Below are positions 1 through 12,400 of a stretch of DNA of 64,000 nt, piece by piece; the first letter of the stretch is position 1, and each line of letters begins with the position of its first letter. The notes under the pieces were generated by a model that was not told the DNA's origin, ran no database searches, and saw only the letters and a program-made list of their open reading frames with translations. A program made the translations under genes and the position numbers. Location: the NCBI RefSeq assembly GCF_002234675.1, contig NC_019862.2:29536389-29600388 (forward strand), read 5' to 3'. This stretch comes from Oryzias latipes. Lineage: Eukaryota > Chordata > Actinopteri > Beloniformes > Adrianichthyidae.

Positions 1-1355
1 CAGAGCCGTCCCACCGGAATGCTTTGTTTGGTCTCAACCGTTTTAGTGGATTCGCTTGAAAGAGACAATAATCTGTTAAAGAAATGCCGTTTTTCTGATT
101 GGCTGAATTGGCCCTCACTGGCTGAGCGGCTGCCCCTCACTCTCCCTTTCTGCCCCTCCCACCCTGGTCAGAGCTGTGGCTGACAGACTTATAAAAAACA
201 AAGGTTCAAAATCTATAAACTTTTGAATCCATCATTTTTTCTCAAGTAGCTTTACAGTGAGGACTTGGGAGGGGATAGATGGAAATCCCTTGGAGGCATT
301 AAAATTCATAGATGGTCCTAAAGGTGATTTTTTTGGGGGGATTATATCAATATGGCCTCTGCCTTTTGCCGAGGTCAAAGGTCAACGAAACTTTGGTTGT
401 GGTTGTAGACAACCTGGTGACATGTGTATACATTTTTATGAAGATCGCTCAATTAAAAGTTTATTCTCCCATATCGTGTGAAAATTACCAAATTTCTCAC
501 TTTGCCACAGAACTGCTGCCAAGCTGTAGGTCCTGTGACCATCCCATAATAAATCTAAAGCCAAAACGACATGTGTGTTCTGGTTTTGTTACTTGATTTT
601 AAACTTGACTTGATTTTTTGAGACCCATAAGACATTTTGTCCCCATTCATTTTTAACCGAAGGTTTCTCCCGCTGTAATGTCATCATTTTTTTGGGGGGT
701 GGGGGTGAGGGGGGGTTCACAATGCCCATATTCAATTTTCACGTGGTACTATAGGTGTGTACTATACGTCAAAAACGTCAGATTTTTGCTCAAAAGGAGG
801 AAGAAAGAGGATTTGTGAAAAGAATCTGGTCCTTCAGTCCAGGACGGCTGCAGAACAGAATTAATGTGCAGCAAAATAAAAGGTGCATCAGTCATTAAAG
901 ACATGGATATACAGCAGTTAAGAGTGTTACATGTTTTTTTATTCTTTAATAAGACAAACTAATAACCTAATAATTCTTGTTGTTAGGAAGATACTTGATG
1001 TGATTATGAAACTGAACTTTTCTTAAACAGCTTAAATAAAACCTCCAAAAATGCTCACTTTCTCTATGATTCGATTTTTTACTCTTGTTTTGGTTCGATT
1101 TTTTTAAAAAAAACAACAAAAACCTACAAATTCAGAAAATCTTTTTTTTGTTTGCAAGTAACGATGAAGAAAACCTTTTCTGTTGGGTTATACTAAGCCA
1201 TCTTAGTGATGCGACGATTCACTTTAGCCGTGATTCAGTTTACTGGTGTAACGTACGGTTCTGTATTAATGTCGATGTAGATAAAGAGCTGAAGTGTGAC
1301 ATTTGCCTAATGCATTTGTTTACAGTCATGGATGCTGTGTTGGTTTTCTCTGCAG
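1..1355. other. Intron and upstream sequence of the lmx1a-like gene; no exon seen
   Basis: I see no convincing coding exon before the acceptor at 1355. The stretch is AT-rich with homopolymer runs. Short open frames near 257-596 and 1085-1355 have no recognisable protein content, and the latter only reads into the true exon. Other lmx1a exons must lie before the window. Confidence 0.6.
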
Positions 1356-1498
1356 GGCTTAAGGTCTTGTACGGAGACATGGACAGAGAGCCTCTGTGTT
1401 GTGCGTCTGACAGTGAGTGCCTCTCTCTGGGCGACTCCTCTCCACTCACTCCTATTGACCGACTCTACTCCATGCAGGATTCATACTTCACCTCTTGA
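1356..1498 (+). CDS. lmx1a: Last exon of a LIM-homeobox transcription factor (lmx1a-like), 3' partial gene
   Basis: LMX1 proteins are nuclear LIM-homeodomain transcription factors that pattern dopaminergic neurons, roof plate and inner ear. This is only the C-terminal exon. It follows a good acceptor (pyrimidine tract, then tgcag) and codes about 47 residues ending in IDRLYSMQDSYFTS and a TGA. From memory, the LMX1A/LMX1B tail ends in a near-identical PID-LYSMQ-SYF-S block, and the acidic LYGDMD segment matches the family's LFHD-DSD segment. The two LIM domains and homeodomain lie outside the window. The exon is entered with two bases completing a codon. LMX1A is favoured over LMX1B because of the terminal YFTS and because LMX1A is on the same human chromosome arm as the selectin/FIRRM/SCYL3 block; a teleost lmx1 paralogue is possible. 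Confidence 0.8.
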
Positions 1499-1805
1499 GG
1501 GGTGAGTTGGCGTAATGGGAAGCGTGACAGACAGCGGAAAGAGCTCTCATCTCCAAAGTGCTTGGGTACTTCAACGAATGGATGTCAAAAAGGGACATGA
1601 TAATGCTGGGATGCAGCAACACGTGCACCTCCGTGGAAATGTTGCTGCGTTGCTTCTGATGCTGTGAAGTTAGCGTCGTATTCTGTGCACGGAAAGAGCC
1701 TCTCTGCCGATTTGTTAGATTCTGCAGGAAAGTCGCTGTGTTGTCTTGTAAAAAGCTGAATTTGTATTTATTCTCATAATGTGTCTGATGATTTTCTTGA
1801 CTTAA

Positions 1806-1816
1806 AATAAAATAAA
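1806..1816 (+). terminator. Poly(A) signals of the lmx1a-like gene
   Basis: Two overlapping AATAAA hexamers lie about 310 bases after the lmx1a-like stop codon, a plausible 3' UTR length. The sequence from 1499 to here would be 3' UTR. Confidence 0.5.
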
Positions 1817-2145
1817 AAAACAACAAATCTGAGCCTGTGAAGTGAGTTTCACACATTGTTTCTACTGAAAGACCCTCCAGACCACCGGGAATGCAAACGT
1901 GTCCCCCGTAGAGGACGTTTCCAAACCTGAATAATTCCAAACTACTGCAGAATACTGACAGAACTCCTGTTGGCATCTGCACAGGACATTTTGGGCTTTT
2001 TAATGATACCAAATGTGAAGGGGCGGGGCTCTGGGAATTGTAGTTTTTGCTGGATTAAAAAAAAAACGAAATGAACATACTTGGGGGGGGGGGGGGGGGT
2101 GACGATCAGTCCATCCTCACCACGTATTGTTCCCATCTAAACACC

Positions 2146-2680
2146 GCGTCACACAGCCGCTATGTACATTTTGTGCATATTGCACGGATGAAAATTGGTC
2201 ATACGTGGATCTACGTGGAAAAACTCAGAAAGGTTGTCGTCTTTATGTGAAATTTTCACACATGTATCACAAATGAACCACGTTGAAACAACGGAAGATG
2301 TACAAATAAATCACGCAAAGAACACGTGAATCAATGTAGAACATGAACCGTGGGTGATTATTGAGCTGTTTATGTGCAATTCACGTGGGCTCCCTGCAAA
2401 TCTTTGTATGCATCTCACAAAAACCACACACAATTTCCCAAGATTTATATAATAATTGTGCATAAACTACGTAAAAAATACATAAACTGCATAATTCTCA
2501 ACCGACCAAACATTTTGAACATCTCCAAGCCAAATTCAAAGACCCATTCCAGGTCGAAACCCTCGACAGACATCTGTGACAAACGCAAGAAACACTTATG
2601 AATGACGCATTTCACGCATGCATCACAAAAGACTGAAATTTCAAAATGAGCAAAATGCATGTGGTGGCTGTGTGACATGG
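2146..2680. repeat. MITE-like element with terminal inverted repeats, copy 1
   Basis: The left end starts GTCACACAGCCGC at 2148 and the right end reads GGCTGTGTGAC near 2666-2676, so the ends are inverted copies. The interior is rich in short ACGT-containing words and has no meaningful ORF. The same sequence recurs, left-truncated, at about 61590-62118. It is a non-autonomous DNA element; I cannot name the superfamily. Confidence 0.6.
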
Positions 2681-3299
2681 CCAAAAGTGAGAGGTCAGTG
2701 AGACAGCCTCCCCAGGCTGTGGGCTGTATGATTTGATGGTAAAGTCGCGTTCCATGACAGGTGTATGGGTCAACGGCAGGTAAGCATTGCTTCCACGCCG
2801 CCGTCATCAACGCTCACATTGTGCTTCCTGCATTTTTCTGCAGGGGGCCGGGACCACACAGGCCCTATGCCCGGCTGGAATGCTCCAATACTGGGATGGA
2901 GAGATTGGGAGGGAGGAGGACAAAAGACGAGTGAAAGCTGCGTCAGGGGAGAATGCCCCGGTGACACAAAGATATGAAGCCTGACTGTATCAAATGCCTT
3001 CTTGCCCCAGCCATGAACCCTTTGCTAGACCCATCTCAGGTTTCTCTTGATGAAATCAGACCTCGAGGAGCAGCAAGTGCAAGTCAATGGTCAGGAACAA
3101 TCTAACTGTCTGTCACCACAAGGAGATGTTGCCAACTTGGAGCCACATACAACCAATCAGGCATAGGATTAGGACCACTGACAGGTGAGAGAGGGGAGGC
3201 CATGTTTTACTGTTGCATCTGTTAAGTTTTAAGCTACAAAGGCACCGGTATGTGACACGTTCAAGCGTTTAGCCAATGGTGTTTACATTGAACAAGCAA

Positions 3300-3600
3300 T
3301 GTGAACACAGTTAGAAGAGGTTTGGTGCAAGAAAGACTTGGCGTCATGGAATTCCGGTGGGGCATAGACTACTGTCTGGACCCATGGAGGGTCATAGAGA
3401 GAAGCGGACGCATCTTAAGGGGAGAGCAGGTGTCTTGCAGTTCCCTTGAGAATCGTACGGCCACCTCAATGGTCATCGTGAATATGAAATTTACCATTGT
3501 GGTGCTTGTCCTTGTGGTAAGTGTATCGTGAAGTATTGGTAGAATAATGGAAGTTTTTATGACAAACAACCGATGCCATCGTACAGTCTTTGTCCGAAAG
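3300..3600. repeat. Dispersed repeat related to the MITE at 6592-6962
   Basis: The segment around 3380-3540 (GGTCATAGAGAGAAGCGG, then CTTGCAGTTCCCTTGAG) is clearly related to 6655-6790. It is a degraded copy of the same repeat family. The open frames here are not protein-like. Confidence 0.5.
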
Positions 3601-3892
3601 GTGTGCTAACTGGCTCCTTACTGATCGCGGCCAAATGCCGCACGCACAGGGTGAGCCTGCAACACGTAAGTGCCCGTAGGACGCCCATAGAATCCCTACA
3701 AAAACATAAGAGGTCAATATTTTCTCCAGGTTACCTGCATGTTTTTTTGTTTTGGAGATTTAAAACACTGCAAGAAAACCAATAATAAAGTGCAAGGAGT
3801 GGCAAAAAACTAAAAGGCTTTTTTAAGGCCTCCACCTAATCTAATGTAACTCAAAAATATAGAATGTACTTAGGAATAAAATTAAACCTGAT

Positions 3893-3990
3893 GTCCTTGG
3901 ATTACATGAAATCTTTCCACCTTTATCCACCTTTGTTATGTTAGGGATAACACGTCAATGTTAGAGTGGGGTCATAGGATAGCACAAGGG
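3893..3990. repeat. Half copy of the piggyBac-like palindromic MITE
   Basis: It contains the family's internal block (CCACCTTTATCCACCTTTG) and ends in GATAGCACAAGGG, as do the copies at 22042-22255, 28010-28202 and 44399-44563. The other end is missing. Confidence 0.6.
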
Positions 3991-4289
3991 TTATGGTTTA
4001 TTTATGTGCTTATTTGTTTATTTTCTTTTGGTTTTAAATGTGTTTTCATTTTTATTTGATTCCTTTTTTCCATTTTATCTGTAACTCCAGTGTTTTCCTC
4101 TGAGGGATCTTCCACATCAGTGACTGACCCTTCTCAGTGAACGGGGTCGCTGCAGTGGGATCTCCCAGGTCTGGCTCTTTTGATCAGATCTGGGGGGGTC
4201 CTGTGGTATTGCACTCCGTGAACTTGAGTGGGGGGTCACTGATGTGGACATGTCCGCAAAATATCGTTTCCCCACTTCAGTACAAAGCC

Positions 4290-4517
4290 AGGTCTCTACA
4301 TCACATCATTTTATCACTCTTTTTGTCATGGTGTGTGTATGTGTGCGTGTGTGTGAAGGGGGGGGGGGGGGGTTGTCAGCATTGTGCAGGTTTTAAACAA
4401 AATCTTTGTTTGTCTTGTCCTTTTGATCTTAAATTTAATTATATTTTTATGCAAAGCACTTTGAGTGACCTGTGTTGTAAAAGTTTTATATAAATAAAGC
4501 TTGATTTGATTTGATAA
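4290..4517 (+). repeat. 3' tail of a truncated LINE
   Basis: The run GCAAAGCACTTTGAGTGACC, then ATAAATAAAG, then a (GATTT)n tail at 4500-4515 is the usual 3' end of fish L2/Rex1-type LINEs. No reverse-transcriptase coding sequence remains. It contains a GT-rich stretch and a G13 run near 4358-4372. Confidence 0.55.
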
Positions 4518-4519
4518 GA

Positions 4520-5760
4520 AATAAAAACACATTAACAATAATAATAAATAATAAATTAACAGTAAAAGGCAGACTAGTGAGGGCAAAGCGATGCTTTTCT
4601 ACAATATGCTGCGGGGAAAATTTGAATCCAAGTGGATGCTTTTTCCAAAGCTGCTTGAGGATGTAGCCGACCGTGTTCGCCAATTCATGAAAAATAATTT
4701 TCTAAAGGCTTTAAAGTTTTTTCAGGAGGGTTGTTTAAAGCAAAAATGGCTCCGAACTGGTTAGAGGAGTTGAGATGTGGACTCTAAATCTGAATCCAAA
4801 CGATCACCTCGAGCATTACTAAATGAAGTGAACATCAGAGAATAGATGTTCTTGTATTTCTGCATTTATTTGTGTTTCACTGTCTGTTATTGTCGGTGCC
4901 CGTGCTTTAGCAGGAACAAACACTAGAACTATAACACCAGAATGCATCTCCTTGTACCCCGAAAATGAGCAGAGTTTGGGCGGGAAGCCAATGTGGGTTC
5001 CTGTGGGACGTCTCGCCATCATCTCCTTTGGTTCACAGTTGGCTGCACATCGATGGCTGCCAGCACCAGTGGATGAGGTGAGAAAAATATGGTCACAGCG
5101 GGCAGCAATAACCTGATTATTATTCTGATGGTGACCAAACAGTCTCCTGTCAAGAGTCAGTTATTTATTGCGGAGCTGGTGCCAGCCACAGACCACAGAG
5201 CTTCTGTCTTCTAACTGCTGTAATTAGCTTCTTGCTGCATAAGCAGATGCACACATTTCTGAAGATCCCCAACAAAATAGGAAAAAAGGCATGAAGATGT
5301 GAATTAACATAAAACGCAAACCACGAAAATGTCAAAGGAAGAACACGGTCTAGTTAATAAAATAATAATAAAACAAACAAAAAAAATAATAATAAAAATC
5401 ATAATAATAAAAAACAATTCCCGTTCAACACCTTAATGCACTAATTTATTTCCAATTATATCTGGAGAATTGATAAACTATTTTCTTTCGGACTTTTAAT
5501 ATTAATTTGACAAATTTGTATGCTCATATGGTTAGCAGCAATTAACAGCAGCAATAAAAAAAATTACAAAAAATCAGAGAAATATAAAAAACAGAGGAAA
5601 AATGTGACCCCTTGGGTTTTCCAGGGTTAAATAAAAAATACTCTTCATTCCATTCAAGGTGAAGCTATATCAAGTGAAGTCCTGGATTAAATGGTATGTT
5701 GAGAATTACCAACATGCAACATAAAGGACATAAAATGAGATAACATGTTTAAGTGGTCAT
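4520..5760. other. Intergenic, no gene seen
   Basis: AT-rich sequence with AATAAT/AAC microsatellite-like stretches near 5350-5420. I see no exon, RNA gene or strong regulatory signal. Confidence 0.5.
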
Positions 5761-5762
5761 TT

Positions 5763-6175
5763 CTGTTGCATACCCGACTCCAATCACCTTCTGATCTATT
5801 TTCCTCAAATTCCCAGTGGTTTTTTAATAATGATGATGCCGTTTAAACTATAATGCAAAAACTTGTGTCGCTTTCTAGGACATAGTTTCTGCAGTTCATC
5901 AGAAATTCACCTCTGAGTTGGGGCTATTGGCACGGAGTAAGCCTCCTCTCACTTCCCATCATCCCCTTGTTTACCCTACCCCCACTAGCTTACAGCCCCT
6001 CACGTTCCCAACCTAACATTAAATGGCGAGCAATATCGGAGCTACCCAGACGTACAGTTTAGATCCAGATTTCAGCTCAGACGAGAAAAACAAAGACGTT
6101 CATGGATCTATTTGTCTGCAGGTAGAGGCATCGGAATGTAGCGGAGCAGGTAGCTTGTGGCCCCGCCCTTTATAG
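5763..6175 (+). repeat. Dispersed repeat holding a short ORF (51 codons)
   Basis: The leading part (CTTGTGTCGCTTTCTAGGA near 5862) is shared with 44620-44640 in the last scyl3 intron, so this is a repeat. It carries a clean ORF at 6023-6175 starting MASNIGATQTYSLDPDF, with an acidic SSDEKNKD segment. That looks like the N-terminus of a transposon-encoded protein, but I do not recognise it. It stops after 50 residues. Confidence 0.4.
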
Positions 6176-6471
6176 ATTTTATGTCACTGCTCCAAGACTT
6201 GGATGAGTTGGTCAACACAAATGAAGTTTACCAAGCAAAGCTTGAAACGTAAAAATCTGAGGCTGCAAATGAAAAACAAAAAAAAAAAAACGACAAAGAC
6301 TAAAGGAGCTGGATGCATCTGTAATGCAGTTTAATGTAAAAGTAGGGTAAAAGTTGAACACAAACTTAACAGACAGACCATAATGATAAAAATTACGGTG
6401 TGCAATAAATACCAGAGTTCTTGTAAAATGTAGAAATGCACGCGTTGATGATTGTTCTTCCAAAAAAAAAA

Positions 6472-9400
6472 TTACAATTCAAATGTTGGATTGACAGTAT
6501 CTGCCCACAAATCATCAGCCTTCACAGCACTTCCTGCAAAAGTAAAAAAAGGATCAGAAATGTGCTTTTTGTAAAAAACGTGTAGATTATTAAAGCCTTA
6601 GTCACATGCACCCATATGGGTGCTGCAGGTTTTTGGGTTGTTCGGCCTGCAGAGGGTCGTAGAGAGGAGCGGCGACTTAAGGGGAGCGCAGGAGCGCCTT
6701 GCAGTTCCCTTGAGGCTCATATGACTACCACAAGGGATGTGATGAAAATGGAACGTACCACTGTTGTGCGTGTGGTAAGTTTATCTTGTCCTGTCGCCCA
6801 CAACATGGCCGTAGAAAACTGTGCTTAAACATTTTCTTTCTATAGGCTCTACGACCTTCATATTTCCCATAGGCCACCTGCGTATCCCGTACAGATTTGA
6901 CCATATTCCACCTGCAGACACCCCACATCCACCCGTGGGGACAGTCGTGACCAAGGCTTAAAGTTAAATGAATCTTACCTCCTTTCTTCAAATGTCTGAT
7001 TATCAAGTCGGTCAGCCCAAACAGGATGAGAGCCAAAGCAGCACAGGCTGCTCCATAAGCTGCATACTGCAAGATCATCAGCCCCAAAGATGAACCTTCA
7101 ACACAAATCACACACAGAGGTGCGACGCCCCACAGGTTTAGACATCACATCTACAAAATGGTTATTCATTCAAAGTTATTTCAGTTTCGTTTAATACTTT
7201 TTTAACCTTAGAGGGGTACCTGTGCAGGTGGGTATTTGGTGACTCCAAAACCCAGAAGAGGAGCAAAAGAGCGCCGTGGAGCCGTTCAGGGAGAATCCGT
7301 CTGCACATGTGAATATGCACTCAGAGCCAAAACTGAAGTTAGCCAGCGGATGGGAACAGTTCATGGACATGCGTGACGACATGCGATGGATGTTTCCACA
7401 CTGTACAGCTAAAAACGACAACAGACAAACATGAATCTTCTGACATAAACTCTCTCACGGTGGCAGGTGGAAACGTCTTGACTCCAGGGGCCTGAGTGTT
7501 CACATGTCACTGTTGCTGCAGATTTCAGCCTGAATCCTTCATTGCAGTTATAGTCACACAAATTAACATATTAGAGGATAAATAAATATTCAAAAACAGT
7601 TTCATCACAATTACCAGTAATATAAACTTTTTAATTTACTCCATCAATAGAACAATATTTCTTCCTCCAATTTTTAATGAACAAAAACTATAAACTGATT
7701 TTCTCAAAATAAAAGAAAGCTTTTCATTATTAAACCAATGTTTAAGTTTAACCAGTGCAATTGTGATGTCGCTTTTTAAGTACTTAATTTCCTTTTCCCA
7801 ACAAATTATTGTTGTCTGCAAAATTATGAATACATTTGAGACTTTGCAAGTGTCACTTTTCTATGAAAGGAAAAGAAATTTATTAATGCTTATTTAAAAT
7901 GTAGGCTGGGCTTCATACTTGTGTAAAGATTGATTTTTTTATGATTCTGACTTACTTTTATCAATGAAGAGAAAGGAGCAGATTATGTTTTCTTCTTTCT
8001 GCTCCTTTTTATTTGTTAACTGTCATATTTTTTTGTATTTTGATGTTATGTATTGTTTTTTAGCTATTAAATGTATTTACATGTTAAGAAGAATGAAAAT
8101 AAGAAAGGGACCCAAAGAGATATGACCTGCAAACTGTACATGTCGTTACCTTTTATGTAAATAACCGGTTAACCAGATAGAGGTTACTCCTCTGAATCAA
8201 CAGACTGGTTGTTCTCACCCGTGCAGGTTGGGATGTCTGTGCTCCACATCGCTGAGGAGAAACACTCAACCTTAGATGTCCCGTTTATTCTGAAGCCCTC
8301 ATCACAAGTGATGGAGCAGGTGGAGCCAAAGCTGAAGGGGCCGTTGGGGTGATTGCATGACAGGAAACCGTGAGAGGGAGAGGTAACCGTCTGGCAGAGT
8401 TTGGCTTAAAAAAAAAAAAGAAACCAATGTACAAAAAACAATAAAGCAAAAACTTGCAGCTCCGCGTCATTTCAAAGGATATGTTGTCATACCTTGACAA
8501 ACAGGAAGTCCATGACTCCAGTCGCCCCGTGCTGAACATTTCGTCAGGTTGGTGCCAACCAGTTCAAATCCATCCTCACATTGCACGCTGCACTCTGATC
8601 CATAGCTGTGCTCTCCCAAGGGGTCCCAACAGTGGATGAAACCATGCAGGGGGGCGCTCAGGTTTTTGCATTGTACAGCTGGACAGGAGCAGAAGCATCA
8701 TTTAAGTGAGGACACTTTGAAAGTTCTGACACTCACAAACAGTTCCTGTCCCACCTGCACAGCTGGGGGCGGGATTGCTCCAATCCCCAGAAGCCAGGCA
8801 GGAGATTGTGCTGTTGCCCAAGAGGTAGTGACCCTCCTGGCAGGTGAAGTCACACTGAGAGCCAAAGGAGAAAGGCTCCACAGGGTCCACGCACACCATG
8901 TTCCCTCCAGAAGGAGCAACAGCAGCAGAACACTTTTTCACTGAGGGGAGGGGACATAGACATCAATCAGAGGAAGCTGATCAATGTTCCCATCAAACCA
9001 AAGAACATCCGTTCAGAATGACCTGAAGGGAATGAAAAGATACGCCAACATGACGTGAAATCAGACGTGCGACGCCCCACGGGTTTAGACATCACATCTA
9101 CAAAATGACTACTCATTCAAAGTTATTTAGGTTTAATACTTTTTTAACCTTAGAGGGATACCTGTGCAGGTGGGTATTCGGTGACTCCAAAACCCAGAAG
9201 AGGAGCAAAAGAGCGCCGTGGAGCCGTTCAGGGAGAATCCGTCTGCACAGGTGAAAATGCACTCAGAGCCAAAACTGAAGTTAGCCAGCGGATGGGAACA
9301 GTTCATGGACATGCGTGACGACATGCGATGGATGTTTCCACACTGTACAGCTAGAAACGACAACAGACAAACATGAATCTTCTGACATAAACAGAATGTG

Positions 9401-12400
9401 GGACACATGGGGATGGGGGTCTCTCACGGTGGCAGGTGGGAACATCTTGACTCCAGCGGCCTGAGTGTTCGCATGTCACTGTTGCTGCACCTTTCAGCAT
9501 CCTGAATCCTTCATTGCAGTCATAGTCGCACCGTGAGCCGTAACTAAAGGGGGGGTCCAGGAGGCTGCAGTTCATCCTGCCGTGCTGCGGCGCTTTCACC
9601 AGACGAGGGCACTGTTGTACTTTACACAACATTTGACACAAGCAGCAGATTTAGGTTAGCTTTTGAATTTTTTTTTGTACAATTGTGGGCGTTTTTGTGT
9701 GTGCAGAGATGTTCATGTAAATAAAAAAGTGCTTGTTCCATTTAAGATGCAGCATCACAGGCTTTGGTTGTTACCCCGACAGAGAGGCATGTCTTTGCTC
9801 CATGTTCCTGCAGACGTGCACTCTGTGGTTTCTGCCCCAGTCAGAAGATAACCTCTCCCACAGGTGAAAGTGCACCGAGAAGCGAAACTGAACTCTCCAT
9901 GAGGACCAGAGCACGCCAACGACCCATGAGACAGGGAGCTGAGAGGAGGGCATCTCTGAACTGAGGAGCACATGGATGAAGATTCAAATGAGGACAGTTT
10001 GGGTCATTTTGGTCATTATGTAACAACAAAGACAGTTTGTACCAAAGCATCTTGGGATGTCCTGGCTCCACATGCCCGAAGACGTGCAGTTTGTCTCTTC
10101 AGTTCCATTCAGGACAAATCCATCCTCACAGGTTGATGCACAACGAGAACCAAAACTGAACTGTCCATGTGGGTCGGAGCAGACCAAAGAACCATGAGCG
10201 GGTGAGCTCACCGGGGGACACGTCTTTGCTGAAAAAAAAAAAAAACAAACCTTTTTTAACAAGTTGAATTTTTACTGACAGCGATTAAATTGGAAGCATC
10301 AAAATTAAAAGTTAAAAACAGAATTTGGTTTATTTTTCTACCCAGACACTCAGCAGGCTCTGTGCTCCACGTGGCCTGAGAGGAGCACTCAAAGTCAGCT
10401 GTTCCATTCAGGAAAAACCCTTCGTCGCACGACATCCTACATCTAGAACCAAAGCTGAACTTTCCATGAGGTTCAGAACAATTCAAAGAGCCGTGGGCCG
10501 GAGATTTGAGAACGGAGCACCTTTTCACTGGAAGCAGAGAGAGTGGGATCGCTTAGTGAAGATGCTGCAGTGTGCTCATGAGAACACTGAATTGAATTCA
10601 TCTTAAAAAAAGTTGACGTTTATGTACCTGAACAAAATGGTACATCAAAGCTCCAGGTGCCTGCAGAGGTGCACTCTGTGTTAGCCGTCCCGTTTAGAAG
10701 AAACCCGTCCCCACAGGCCGTCGTACAACGAGAACCAAAACTGGATCTTCCGTATGGATCCGAGCACAGCGTGGAACCATGGGAGACAAAGCTCAGCGGG
10801 GGGCAGGTTAGAGCTGAGAAAAACAAACAGAATGAAGAGTGTTATTGATGCTAAAGTGCAGTGAAGATGGGATTTAAACATCTGTTCTGTTTATTTGGTC
10901 CTTTCATGACAATATAATCACATCTTCAATACACAACATCCTCTAATTTATTTTGCGCAACTATTGTCTTTAATAAAACTCCTTTTGAACAACATTCTGG
11001 AGTGCGAATAACTCAAACTTAAAATCATATTTCATTCTGGGATTTTCATCTTCGGAAGTAAAAACTTTTTGAAAGCTCCCTGATAGCTCTCCATTTTTAT
11101 CTTGAAAATTTTCCCCATTAAAGTTTGTTGTTCCACTAAATTTCAGCAGTCCGGATTAAACAAATAAAGCGTTCAATTTCCCCCCAAAATTAAACCTTCC
11201 ATGTTTTTTGATTAACTCTTTTCTGCTGTAAACCTAACAACACACTTCAGCACAATACATCAAATAGGGCAATAAAATTGATCAAAATAACATTCTCAGC
11301 ATATTAGAGGATAAATAAATATTCAAAATAAATAAAGTTTTAGCCACTTTACTTTTAATATGTGGAATATGAGGCCTCCAAGAAACAGTTTTATCACAAT
11401 TACCAGTAATATAAACTTTTTCATTTACTCCATCAATGGAACAATATTTTTTCCTCCAATTTTTAATGAGCAAAAAACCATAAACTCATTTTCTCAAAAT
11501 TAAATGAAAGCTTATTATTTTTTAAACCAATGTTTAAGTGGTTTTTATATATAATTTTTATATCGCTTTTTAAGTGCTTAAATTCCTTTTCCTTACGAAA
11601 TACTGTTGTGTCATCTGTTGTGTCATCTGCAAAACGTTTGAATGCTTTTGAGACTTTGCAAATGTCACTTTTCTATGAAAGAAAAAGAAATGTGTATGTA
11701 TTAATGTTCATTCAAAATGTAGGCTGGGCTTCATACTTGTGTAAAGATTGATTTTTTTAAGATTCTGACTTACTTTTGTCAATGAAGAGAAAGGAGCAGA
11801 TTATGTTTTCTTCTTTCTGCTCCTTTTTATTTGTTAACTGTCATATTTTTTTGTATTTTGATGTTATGTATTGTTTTTACGCTATTAAATGTATTTACAT
11901 GTTAAGAAGAATGAAAATAAGAAAGGGACCCAAAGAGATATGACCTGCAAACTGTACATGTCGTTACCTTTTATGTAAATAACCGGTTAACCAGATAGAG
12001 GTTACTCCTCTGAATCAACAGACTGGTTGTTCTCACCCGTGCAGGTTGGGATGTCTGCGCTCCACATCGCTGAGGAGAAACACTCAACCTTAGATGTCCC
12101 GTTTATTCTGAAGCCCTCATCACAAGTGATGGAGCAGGTGGAGCCAAAGCTGAAGGGGCCGTTGGGGTGATTGCATGACAGGAAACCGTGAGAGGGAGAG
12201 GTAACCGTCTGGCAGAGTTTGGCTTAAAAAAAAAAAAGAAACCAATGTACAAAAAACAATAAAGCAAAAACTTGCAGCTCCGCGTCATTTCAAAGGATAT
12301 GTTGTCATACCTTGACAAACAGGAAGTCCATGACTCCAGTCGCCCCGTGCTGAACATTTCGTCAGGTTGGTGCCAACCAGTTCAAATCCATCCTCACATT

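Noticed and set aside
2083-2100. G-run as a G-quadruplex element
   Set aside because: A single homopolymer run (as also at 4358-4372) without the spaced G-tract pattern; likely slippage.
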